Assembly (NCBI GenBank): GCA_036567785.1
Contig: DATCTV010000049.1
Span: 1-64,000, forward strand
Length of the DNA stretch: 64,000 nucleotides
Reading direction: 5' to 3'
Source of the DNA: Desulfomonilia bacterium
GTDB lineage: Bacteria > Desulfobacterota > Desulfomonilia > UBA1062
Part shown: positions 28,034-35,491 of the stretch, in pieces
Layout of the letters: every line of letters starts with the position of its first letter
How positions within the stretch are numbered: the first letter of the stretch is position 1
Program-made: the position numbers and the translations under genes
The notes under the pieces: generated by a model
Told to the model about the DNA's origin: nothing
What the model saw: the letters and a program-made list of their open reading frames with translations, nothing else
Databases searched by the model: none

Positions 28034-28273
28034 ATGAAGATGAAAAAGATTGAGATTATCGGTCCGGGGTGCCCCTTCTGCAAAACTCTGTATAAAAGGG
28101 TTGAAGAAGTCGTAATGGAAAACGGAATCGAGGCTCAGGTCGAGCATATTAAGGATTTCAGCGCATTTATCAAATATTTTCCCAGAACCCCGGTTTTAAA
28201 GATGGACGGCCAGGTTCTGCATAATGGCAAAATCCTTCCGGACAAGGCGAAGATAAAAAACATGCTGGTCTGA
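28034..28273 (+). CDS. Second small thioredoxin-like protein
   Basis: 79 residues, thioredoxin-like, active site G-C-P-F-C-K and cis-Pro region F-P-R-T-P-V-L-K-M-D. Similar in size and layout to the protein at 26641 but clearly divergent, so probably specialised for the ArsG-type membrane protein whose gene ends 10 bases upstream. ATG 28034 or 28040 are both possible; AGAGAAG precedes the first. Confidence 0.88.
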   Translation: MKMKKIEIIGPGCPFCKTLYKRVEEVVMENGIEAQVEHIKDFSAFIKYFPRTPVLKMDGQVLHNGKILPDKAKIKNMLV

Positions 28274-28316
28274 TGATGAATCAAACGGCATGAATAAAAA
28301 GATAAGGAGAGCTATT

Positions 28317-28775
28317 ATGAAAAAGACAGTTATCGCATTAACGGTTGTTTCATTGCTGGTTCTCGGAATTTCCGCCGAAGCGTCGGCAAAAACGGGCTAT
28401 AACTGGAGAGGCAGCGGCGGATGGGGAACAGGCACGCCTTATCAGAGCCTTTTTGATCCTTCAAAACTCGAAACAGTAAAGGGCGTAATCGAATCTGTCG
28501 AAATGATAAATCCCATGAAAGGCGTACATAATGCGGTTGCTCTGATTCTAAAAACAGACAAGGAAAGTCTAACCGTTCACCTTGGACCTGACTGGTATAT
28601 TTCAAGACTGGATACAAAACTGAATAAGGGAGATACCATCGAAGTTAAAGGCGCAAAGGCCATTTATTCAGGGAAAACTTTTATAATCGCCTCCGAGATT
28701 AAAAAGGGAGATGCCACTCTTGTCCTGAGAAATGATAATGGCATACCTGTCTGGGCAGGGTGGCGCAAGCAGTAG
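28317..28775 (+). CDS. Small exported protein, probable OB-fold
   Basis: 152 residues with a cleavable signal peptide (ending near A-S-A). The mature part contains V-K-G-V-I-E-S-V-E, L-G-P-D-W-Y-I and G-D-T-I-E-V-K-G, a strand pattern like the OB-fold periplasmic proteins (YgiW/YdeI type); no Cys is present. Function unknown; last gene before a terminator, so part of the metalloid/thiol operon. ATG 28317 follows AAGGAG. Confidence 0.75.
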   Translation: MKKTVIALTVVSLLVLGISAEASAKTGYNWRGSGGWGTGTPYQSLFDPSKLETVKGVIESVEMINPMKGVHNAVALILKTDKESLTVHLGPDWYISRLDTKLNKGDTIEVKGAKAIYSGKTFIIASEIKKGDATLVLRNDNGIPVWAGWRKQ

Positions 28776-28777
28776 GT

Positions 28778-28863
28778 TAACCAATTCTTAAGCCGGATTC
28801 AACATTTGGATCCGGCTTAAAAATCATTTGAATTGAATACATTATAGATAACCAATTCTTAAG
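28778..28863 (+). repeat. 15-bp direct repeat flanking the terminator
   Basis: TAACCAATTCTTAAG occurs at 28778-28792 and again at 28849-28863, 71 bases apart. The second copy sits at the broken edge of the TauE/SafE remnant; the pair may be the scar of a rearrangement. Confidence 0.6.
28788..28828 (+). terminator. Rho-independent terminator of the permease/thioredoxin operon
   Basis: Perfect 11-bp inverted repeat TTAAGCCGGAT (28788-28798) / ATCCGGCTTAA (28810-28820), 11-base loop, followed by AAATCATTTG. The trailing T-run is weak, and the near-symmetric A/T flanks mean it could act on either strand. Confidence 0.75.
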
Positions 28864-28864
28864 T

Positions 28865-29230
28865 TATATTAAAAATTTCGGCAACGTCATACATCTGATT
28901 ATCGGTATGACATTTATTATCGTTTCTCTGCGCATGCTCTATGAAGGGGTTCTTGGAAAGACTCCCCCTCCCCCATCAGGAACTGATATGCCAGGCACCG
29001 TCGTAACCAAATCGGTTCTTGGTTCAAGTATTGGTTTTCTTGCTGGAATAATCGGTTTGGGCGGCGGCTACGCTCTTGTCCCGTCATTCCTGTATTTTTT
29101 CAGGGCACCGATGAAGCTTGCCATTGGAACATCCATGGCAGCATTTGTCTGGATGGCGCTGGTTGGGGCTATCTTCAAGATTTATCAGGGAGTCGTCAAT
29201 ATTCCGGTTGCCGCTAAATACGGAATTTAG
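28865..29230 (+). pseudogene. TauE/SafE family permease remnant
   Basis: The frame reads through N-V-I-H-L-I-I-G-M-T-F-I-I-V-S-L-R-M-L-Y-E-G-V and, after a Pro-rich loop, the second-half TauE/SafE motif GFLAGIIGLGGGYALVPS, then ends at a TAG. The family usually has about 250 residues and eight helices; here the N-terminal half and the C-terminal end are missing, the frame runs back without a start or ribosome-binding site, and a stop lies at 28829. A truncated expressed protein from ATG 28907 (107 residues) is possible but unlikely to transport. Confidence 0.7.
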
Positions 29231-29341
29231 TGTAATCTTGAAGCATCCGAGGACAACTGTAAAAACCATTGCTGTTGAAATTATCCACGCTGCTATTTAA
29301 ATAAGCAGGAATAGTATTTCAGATAAGTTGTTCAGATTATA

Positions 29342-29383
29342 TATATTGACTACCAATATAATGACTCCTATATGTAACATATA
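29342..29383 (+). promoter_or_regulatory. Two palindromic operators ahead of the padR gene
   Basis: TATATTG-ACTAC-CAATATA (29342-29360) and TATATGT-A-ACATATA (29369-29383), both perfect. ATGT/ACAT half-sites are typical of PadR-family targets. They lie 26 to 67 bases before the padR start, where promoter elements would be. Confidence 0.7.
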
Positions 29384-29408
29384 AAATAAATCAAAAGGAT
29401 GCAGTCCA

Positions 29409-29792
29409 ATGGACCTTAATAACGTAAACTATTGGAAATCATTGATAAACAACGGACTTTCCAGGATGCTGATCTTGAAGGTGTTATCAAAGGGACCTAA
29501 CCATGGCTATGGGATATTGAAGGAACTTGAATCCCTTACCTGCGGCTGCTGTATCCCCACGTATGGGACTATATATCCAATCCTCAAGGAATTAAATCAG
29601 CATGGATACACGGAAGTCAGGGAAGACAAACAGCTCAAGGGTGCCCAGAAAAGACGGGTCTATACTCTGACTTCTCAAGGCTTTGAGGCTTACAAGGTGG
29701 CTGTTGAGGCCTGGAAAACCACGATTCCCTATATTTACAAGGCAATTGAATACCAAGAGACTGTTTGTATCAAAGAACAAAAGCAAGCCTGA
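29409..29792 (+). CDS. PadR family transcriptional regulator
   Basis: 127 residues: winged helix with S-R-M-L-I-L-K-V-L-S-K-G-P-N-H-G-Y-G-I-L-K-E-L, then the recognition region P-T-Y-G-T-I-Y-P-I-L-K-E-L and the wing G-A-Q-K-R-R-V-Y-T-L-T. An unusual L-T-C-G-C-C-I-P insert precedes the recognition helix and could sense a thiophilic metal (inference). AAAGGA lies about 10 bases before the ATG. The Cys-rich-loop permease follows 33 bases downstream, so it is the likely target along with autoregulation. Confidence 0.9.
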   Translation: MDLNNVNYWKSLINNGLSRMLILKVLSKGPNHGYGILKELESLTCGCCIPTYGTIYPILKELNQHGYTEVREDKQLKGAQKRRVYTLTSQGFEAYKVAVEAWKTTIPYIYKAIEYQETVCIKEQKQA

Positions 29793-29825
29793 TACAAGGT
29801 CCTGACAAATGCACAGGAGGTATGG

Positions 29826-30932
29826 ATGTTCGGATTGAATAATTTCATCACAGCAGGAAAATTCTTTCTCATCATAACAGGTGAGCTGATACTCATCTTT
29901 ATAGCTGTATCATTTATCATTGGCGTGCTTATGGAATATTTGCCTCCTTCCCGAATAAGGGATTATCTGTCAAACAAGTTTACATGGGTGCAGTATATTA
30001 TCGGCGCCGGCATGGGTGCTGTCACCCCTTTTTGTTCCTGCTCAACCGTTCCAATCACAGCCGGGTTGCTTAAGGGAGGTGTTCCTTTCGGGCCGGTTAT
30101 GGCGTTTCTGTTTTCTTCGCCTGTACTAAACCCGATAATCATTGCACTTATACTTTCACTTCTTGGAATCAAAGTAACCGCTGTTTATGTAATTGTTACT
30201 TTTTTGGGTTCCATCATTGCGGCAGCCATGTTGTCAAGGTTTGGCATGGAGAACCAGGTGAAACCTCTTCTGAAAATCCAGGAAGATTGCTGCGCAGGAG
30301 CGTCAAATCAAGACTATGACCCTTTGATGTACAAGAATGATTCAACTGAATGTTGTTGTTCTTCCGGGAAAGCCCAACCTTCTCCGATTATCAGCATTAA
30401 AAACAATCAGAATTCTTGCTGCTGTGCACCAGAGTCTGCACAAACTGAATCAAACCCAGACGAATCATCATGCTGTTCTGTCAGTTTTGAAAATGAAACA
30501 CCAGCGGAAGATTCATTTAAGGAAAAGATGAAACGGGCTTCTTTGTCGGCTTTTGATACTTTTAAGGAAGTCTTCTGGTATCTGCTCCTTGGGGCTGGCA
30601 TTGGAGCATTTATTTATGGCTTCTTTCCACAGGCCCTTGTTGTTAGACTGGCAGGTCCGGGTAATCCGTTTTCTATTCCTGTTGCTGTATTCATTGGCAT
30701 TCCCATGTACATCAGGGCCGAAACCGTTATTCCTATAGGAGCGGCTCTTGTTGGAAAAGGCATGGGTGTCGGCACTGTATTGGCTCTTATAATCGGCGGT
30801 GCTGGGGCCAGCATACCTGAAATGATAATTCTCAGCTCCATGTTCAGGAAAAAGCTGATTTTCGCCTTTGTATTGAATGTTTTTATAGTTGCTATTGCAG
30901 CTGGGTACCTTGTCGATCTTCTGGTTTATTGA
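29826..30932 (+). CDS. Permease (DUF318/SO_0444 efflux type) with Cys-rich cytosolic loop
   Basis: 368 residues in two four-helix halves related to the ArsP/DUF318 permeases: first-half motif T-P-F-C-S-C-S-T-V-P-I-T-A-G-L-L, second-half motif G-I-P-M-Y-I-R-A-E-T-V-I-P-I. Between the halves (about residues 150-235) lies a hydrophilic loop with four cysteine clusters, C-C, C-C-C, C-C-C and C-C, ten Cys in about 60 residues, spaced by Ser/Asn/Asp-rich linkers. This suggests metal or metalloid binding before export. The type resembles permeases annotated as SO_0444 family Cu/Zn efflux transporters. Follows padR with GGAGG ahead of ATG; a second arsR and acr3 come next. Confidence 0.85.
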   Translation: MFGLNNFITAGKFFLIITGELILIFIAVSFIIGVLMEYLPPSRIRDYLSNKFTWVQYIIGAGMGAVTPFCSCSTVPITAGLLKGGVPFGPVMAFLFSSPVLNPIIIALILSLLGIKVTAVYVIVTFLGSIIAAAMLSRFGMENQVKPLLKIQEDCCAGASNQDYDPLMYKNDSTECCCSSGKAQPSPIISIKNNQNSCCCAPESAQTESNPDESSCCSVSFENETPAEDSFKEKMKRASLSAFDTFKEVFWYLLLGAGIGAFIYGFFPQALVVRLAGPGNPFSIPVAVFIGIPMYIRAETVIPIGAALVGKGMGVGTVLALIIGGAGASIPEMIILSSMFRKKLIFAFVLNVFIVAIAAGYLVDLLVY

Positions 30933-30964
30933 AAACAAAGAATAATAATTCTGTTTGATTATTG

Positions 30965-30980
30965 TTAGCCTATTGGCTAA
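30965..30980 (+). promoter_or_regulatory. Palindromic operator at the second arsR gene
   Basis: Perfect inverted repeat TTAGCC-TATT-GGCTAA, ending 12 bases before the arsR start codon, so repressor binding would block the promoter or early transcription of arsR-acr3. Confidence 0.65.
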
Positions 30981-30992
30981 ATATAAATCTTA

Positions 30993-31373
30993 ATGCAGAT
31001 GAAAAAAACTTTAGAAATCACCAAGGCACTCGCTGACAGAAACCGGCTCAGAATCATTTTAATGCTTTCATGTAATGAGGAGCTCTGCGTATGCCAGATA
31101 GCGGACGTCCTGAATATTACCATGCCGTCTGTTTCGAGACATATGTCAAAACTTTCTGTGGCACGGCTTATTGAAAGTCGAAAAGAAGGCAGGTGGATTT
31201 ATTACAGGCTTTCTGAAGAATTTCCTTATGACCTTCTGGACTGGCTTGAGGAAAACCTTTCTGACTCAAATGAGATACAAAACGACCGTCGTGTTCTTGA
31301 AAAGGTCCTTTCTAAAAAGTCCATGGATTTCTGCAAAAACAATTCAAATATCAGGAGAAAATGTAATGAGTGA
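30993..31373 (+). CDS. arsR: ArsR family repressor of the acr3 operon
   Basis: 126 residues. It has [11 protein letters not shown] near the N-terminus, the metal-site motif E-E-L-C-V-C-Q-I, the recognition helix [12 protein letters not shown] and wing [11 protein letters not shown]. As(III)-type regulation is inferred from the C-V-C motif and the adjacent acr3. Two ATGs (30993, 30999) are possible. Its stop overlaps the acr3 start by 8 bases. Confidence 0.92.
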   Translation: MQMKKTLEITKALADRNRLRIILMLSCNEELCVCQIADVLNITMPSVSRHMSKLSVARLIESRKEGRWIYYRLSEEFPYDLLDWLEENLSDSNEIQNDRRVLEKVLSKKSMDFCKNNSNIRRKCNE

Positions 31374-32433
31374 ACATATTTCAAAGCGGCTTTCGTTTCT
31401 GGACCGATACCTGACAGTCTGGATATTTGCCGCAATGGCGCTTGGTGTTGGTATTGGTTATGTCAATCCGGGAGTTTCCGATTTCTGGAACAGGTTCAAT
31501 ATGGGAACAACCAATCTGCCGCTTGCCGCTGGGCTTATCCTGATGATGTATCCGCCTCTTGCAAAGGTGCGATATGAGGAGATGGGGCCTGTATTCAAAA
31601 ACTTCAAGGTGCTGGGACTGTCGCTTATTCAGAACTGGATAGTAGGGCCTGTATTGATGTTTGCCCTTGCAGTTATATTCCTTCATGACAAACCTGAGTA
31701 CATGGTGGGTCTTATAATGATTGGCCTTGCGCGCTGCATTGCCATGGTCATAGTCTGGAACGACCTTGCCAAAGGAGACTGCGAATATTGCGCAGGACTT
31801 GTGGCATTCAATTCAATCTTTCAAGTGCTGTTCTTCTCGGTCTATGCATATGTCTTCATTACTGTGCTGCCGACATGGTTCGGGCTTAAAGGCATTACTG
31901 TAAGCATTACGATTGCCCAGATAGCCAAAAGCGTTTTCATTTACTTGGGCATACCCTTTATAGCCGGAGTCATTACGAGATTCATGTTGATAAATATAAA
32001 AGATAAAAAATGGTACCATGAAAAATTCATCTCGAAGATCAGTCCGATAACGTTGATTGCACTGCTGTTTACAATAGTCGTGATGTTTTCATACAAAGGC
32101 CAGTACATAATCAGCCTTCCGCTTGACGTCGTGCGCATTGCCATTCCGCTGCTGATATATTTCATTTTGATGTTCTTCATCTCATTTTTCATGAGCAAGA
32201 AAGTTCATGCAACCTATGGACAGGCGACAACGCTCAGCTTCACGGCAGCATCGAACAATTTCGAACTGGCGATCGCGGTAGCAATAGCCACATTCGGTAT
32301 CAGCCACGGTGCCGCTTTTGCCGCTGTTATAGGGCCGCTTGTAGAGGTGCCTGTCATGATAAGCCTTGTGGTTGTGGCATTGAGGCTTGGCAAAAAATAT
32401 TTTCCAGGGGCAACAGACAGCTGTTCAGGCTGA
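31366..32433 (+). CDS. acr3: Arsenite efflux transporter, ACR3 family
   Basis: 355-residue, ten-TM exporter of arsenite (BART superfamily). The family motif [18 protein letters not shown] contains the essential cysteine; later [13 protein letters not shown] and G-P-L-V-E-V-P-V are also typical. ATG 31366 has CAGGAG eight bases upstream; a longer frame lies inside arsR and is spurious. Transcribed with arsR. Confidence 0.95.
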   Translation: MSEHISKRLSFLDRYLTVWIFAAMALGVGIGYVNPGVSDFWNRFNMGTTNLPLAAGLILMMYPPLAKVRYEEMGPVFKNFKVLGLSLIQNWIVGPVLMFALAVIFLHDKPEYMVGLIMIGLARCIAMVIVWNDLAKGDCEYCAGLVAFNSIFQVLFFSVYAYVFITVLPTWFGLKGITVSITIAQIAKSVFIYLGIPFIAGVITRFMLINIKDKKWYHEKFISKISPITLIALLFTIVVMFSYKGQYIISLPLDVVRIAIPLLIYFILMFFISFFMSKKVHATYGQATTLSFTAASNNFELAIAVAIATFGISHGAAFAAVIGPLVEVPVMISLVVVALRLGKKYFPGATDSCSG

Positions 32434-32756
32434 GTCCCGGAAGCCCGTGCTTATCGCTGTTTCCAAAGGGTAGTTTCCTCAGGGTTTTTCACTGCGGGTT
32501 TTATTCCCAACATGATTTTCTCAATAATATATTATTTTATTAGTATGCCATCTTTTCTTTGACTTCTGCCGCTGAATTATGCTAGCCAACCCGCATTATG
32601 GATAACGACGACAGTAACGGCGATAGATGCATGTGAACCATACCCCAGGCGTGGAAAATCCTTGACCCGGGGTGGAAGAGGATGACCGTGCCGGCCTGAA
32701 AGAAAGCCTGGTAAAGAGTCAATCCCAAAAAATTTAAAACGCACGGGTGACTTGCC
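32434..32756 (+). promoter_or_regulatory. Intergenic region with possible structured leader of the CorA-like gene
   Basis: This 323-base gap has no ORF I can support. Its last 120 bases show competing complementary blocks: ACCCC (32642-32646) with GGGGT (32669-32673), ATCCT with AGGAT (32658-32683), and CCAGGC (32645-32650) with GCCTGG (32706-32711). The first and third pairings exclude each other, as expected for a switching leader. It does not match a riboswitch class I know (M-box and yybP-ykoY were considered). Low confidence. Confidence 0.3.
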
Positions 32757-33677
32757 ATGATGAAAGGATACCAGCTCTGCGAATGTAAAATTACGAACGG
32801 TGAAACATCAAGAGACTGCCAGATTCAGGTATTTATCAATCCGGATCCCGAAGAAAAACGTTATCTTATTGAAGATCTCAAGGTTGACGAGCATACGCTG
32901 AATTCTGCACTTGACCCTGACGAGATCTCCCGTCTCGAGTTCGAGCCGAACCACCTGGCGGTCATTTTCAAAATGCCAAAGAGCTATTCCGGAAATGACC
33001 AGCTCCTTTTCAGGGTTGCCTCGACCGGTGCATTCCTGTTCGAAGACAGGCTCGTAATAGTAATTTCTGAAGACGTGCCTCTTTTTGAAGGCAAGCAGTT
33101 CATGAGGGTCACATCACTGAGAAGCCTTTTTTTAAGAATTCTGAACAGAAGCGCCTATCACTTCATGGAACACCTCAAAATCATCAATATGCTTACAGAC
33201 GAGATAGAAGACAAAATTAACGAATCGATGGAGAATAAGTATCTCATCAATCTGTTCACTCTTGAAAAGAGCCTTGTATACTATCTTAACGCCATACACT
33301 CAAACACCGTTGTTATTGAAAAAATCAAGAACGCCTCTGCAAAGATCGGTTTCTTGACAGAAGAAGCGGAATTTCTGGACGACATCCTGGTTGAAAACAA
33401 CCAGTGTTTCAGACAGGCGGAGATATACTCGAACATTCTCGCAGGCCTCATGGATGCAAGGGTTTCAATAGTCAGCAATAATCTCAATATCCTTATGAAA
33501 ACACTAACCCTTATTACTATCGCTATAATGATTCCAACACTTGTTGTAAGTATATTCTCAATGAATGTTACAATGCCTATTCCGCATGACCATCCTTTGG
33601 CCTTCTGGTTTATCATGGCAACGGCGCTTGTCTCTGTTGCTGCAGTGATATCATTCTTCAAATTCAAAAGGCTGTGA
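32757..33677 (+). CDS. CorA family divalent-cation transporter
   Basis: 306 residues: long cytoplasmic N-domain, helical stalk (about 150-245), and two C-terminal TM helices (about 248-270 and 280-300). CorA channels carry Mg2+ (some Co2+, Ni2+ or Zn2+) and normally have G-M-N at the end of TM1; here the motif reads I-F-S-M-N-V-T-M-P, Gly replaced by Ser, which may change selectivity. Start uncertain (Met1-Met2); ribosome-binding site G-G-G-T-G-A upstream. Monocistronic by layout. Confidence 0.88.
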   Translation: MMKGYQLCECKITNGETSRDCQIQVFINPDPEEKRYLIEDLKVDEHTLNSALDPDEISRLEFEPNHLAVIFKMPKSYSGNDQLLFRVASTGAFLFEDRLVIVISEDVPLFEGKQFMRVTSLRSLFLRILNRSAYHFMEHLKIINMLTDEIEDKINESMENKYLINLFTLEKSLVYYLNAIHSNTVVIEKIKNASAKIGFLTEEAEFLDDILVENNQCFRQAEIYSNILAGLMDARVSIVSNNLNILMKTLTLITIAIMIPTLVVSIFSMNVTMPIPHDHPLAFWFIMATALVSVAAVISFFKFKRL

Positions 33678-33856
33678 TAAATCAATTTTCTGGAATTTTC
33701 ATGCTTTTTATTGGGAAATAGTTTTTCCTATCAGGGGCAACAGGTACGCCCCTTAAAGATAATTATTATAATATATCAATATGTTATCTAATAGACTTTA
33801 CTGGCATATGTATTGCTTCAATATCTATTAAAATCCCATCCGTAACGGAGAACGAT

Positions 33857-35482
33857 ATGAAAAGGTTTTCAATACTATTTTTCCTGGCCGTCTTTTCAAT
33901 ATTTACAGGATGCAGTTCAACGGAAACCAGCACTGTCGTTAATGACCCGATAATCTATGCGGAAGGCTCAGCGGCTGCTGATGCTTCAACCCAGAAGGTT
34001 TATGATGGAGAATCTGTTGTTTTACCTGACGAAGATGGAATCGACGTTAGATATAATGAAGTAAGGCAGAAGGCGTCCCATAACGCATACCAGCGGGATG
34101 AAAGCATAATCGATCAGCTCATTTATCACAGGGTTCGCGCCATTGAATACGATCTTCACACAAATTACGGAGAGCCCGTATTGAAACTTCAGGCAGCCCC
34201 GGACGGCGACTGGCTCGTTTATCATCATATTGCCGATATGGAAACCAATTTCAAACTCTTTTCCCAGGCTCTTTCTCAGCTTAAAGGCTTTCACGAGATA
34301 ATGCCAGAGCATGAGGTCATAACCGTTTTCTTTGATATCGGCTTTGACGCAAAGCATACGCCTCAGGATTTTGACGACCTCATCAGTTCTTATATATCGA
34401 GGGAGTGGATATTTACGCCTGCCGACCTCTTGAACAGGTGTACCGGGGCATCAACCTTGAAAGGTTCAGTCAATGCATGCGGATGGCCATACCTCGACGA
34501 ACTTCGCGGCAAATTCATTTTCGTTCCAACATCAGGTTCATATGCAGGCGAAAACAGGAAAGATGCTCTCGAAAGGCTGTGTTTCGTAACCGGCGGGTTC
34601 GGTGATGTGAATTCAGTTTTTTTCAACATGGAGTATGAGGAGAATGATACCGATCCCGCAGAGGTTTACAATGCCGGTTATGTAAGCCGCGTGTATTATG
34701 CCGACAGCGCAGAAAAGTTCGCAGATGCAAAAGACCAGAAGGCTAATCTCATCGCCATCAACGAAATAAACAGCATAGAGTATCCATGGAGCAATACATT
34801 CAATTCATCCGGTTATCCGTTTGAGTGTATTGACGACCCTGACAGAATACCCGGGGATTATAAAGAAAAGGCTGACATTATCGGCATCGTATCTGATTCC
34901 GGGGGCCTGGGAATCGCTTTTAAGGACTCTTTCACATTCTTGTATGAAAATGCCGCAAACGAGGATTCAACATGGTCGGGGATCATATCGGTTCCTGACA
35001 GCTTCTCGCATTCCGGCGCTAATGCCTTTATCATGGCAAGAGAAAGTCTATCACCGGGTTCCCCATACTTTGCAGTTGTCAGACCTTCATCTGTGCTCCC
35101 CCTGTCTGTCCTTATCCGTACCAGGGAAAACTGTTTGCCGAAACTTATTCCGGGATTGAAAGTGACTCCATCAGGCATTCCCTGGCATGATGCCCCGTTT
35201 GTACGCCTCAATATATCAAACGGATGCAAAACCATTTCCGCATCAGGTTCTTTTGACGGCAGGACATGGGTTGAGATCGCATCATATACATTCAGCATGC
35301 CTTTAAACATGCACGGCATAGGCACATCATCGGATTTGCCGGGCGGGTTCAAGTCGCTTTTTGCCGGTATTACAAAGGCCACATCATCGGATGTTAAAAA
35401 ATACACCTCATCGGATCTCATTACTGGTGAAATCGGAAAAGTGAATAATTCGGCAGTATTTGATGGCGTTTTCCCTGAATAG
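33857..35482 (+). CDS. Lipoprotein with PI-PLC-like phosphodiesterase domain
   Basis: 541 residues, lipobox F-T-G-C (Cys19). Residues about 60-330 resemble the Ca2+-dependent phosphoinositide phospholipase C-like family: R-Q-K-A-S-H-N-A-Y (first catalytic His) followed by R-A-I-E-Y-D-L-H-T-N (metal-binding acidic residue) and V-Y-H-H. The C-terminal part (about 370-500) looks like a beta-sandwich of the kind that follows many exported enzymes (DUF1349/laminin-G-like), by pattern only. A surface or periplasmic phospholipid-head-group phosphodiesterase is inferred. The 3' end is 9 bases from the convergent third hybrid kinase. Confidence 0.75.
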   Translation: MKRFSILFFLAVFSIFTGCSSTETSTVVNDPIIYAEGSAAADASTQKVYDGESVVLPDEDGIDVRYNEVRQKASHNAYQRDESIIDQLIYHRVRAIEYDLHTNYGEPVLKLQAAPDGDWLVYHHIADMETNFKLFSQALSQLKGFHEIMPEHEVITVFFDIGFDAKHTPQDFDDLISSYISREWIFTPADLLNRCTGASTLKGSVNACGWPYLDELRGKFIFVPTSGSYAGENRKDALERLCFVTGGFGDVNSVFFNMEYEENDTDPAEVYNAGYVSRVYYADSAEKFADAKDQKANLIAINEINSIEYPWSNTFNSSGYPFECIDDPDRIPGDYKEKADIIGIVSDSGGLGIAFKDSFTFLYENAANEDSTWSGIISVPDSFSHSGANAFIMARESLSPGSPYFAVVRPSSVLPLSVLIRTRENCLPKLIPGLKVTPSGIPWHDAPFVRLNISNGCKTISASGSFDGRTWVEIASYTFSMPLNMHGIGTSSDLPGGFKSLFAGITKATSSDVKKYTSSDLITGEIGKVNNSAVFDGVFPE

Positions 35483-35491
35483 TTTAAGGTT

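Noticed and set aside
28907-29230. Intact 107-residue TauE/SafE-like gene
   Set aside because: Homology begins before this ATG without a start signal, and half the usual helices are missing; treated as a remnant.
32590-32756. Naming the leader as an M-box or yybP-ykoY riboswitch
   Set aside because: Conserved core sequences of these classes could not be found; only a generic structured leader is claimed.
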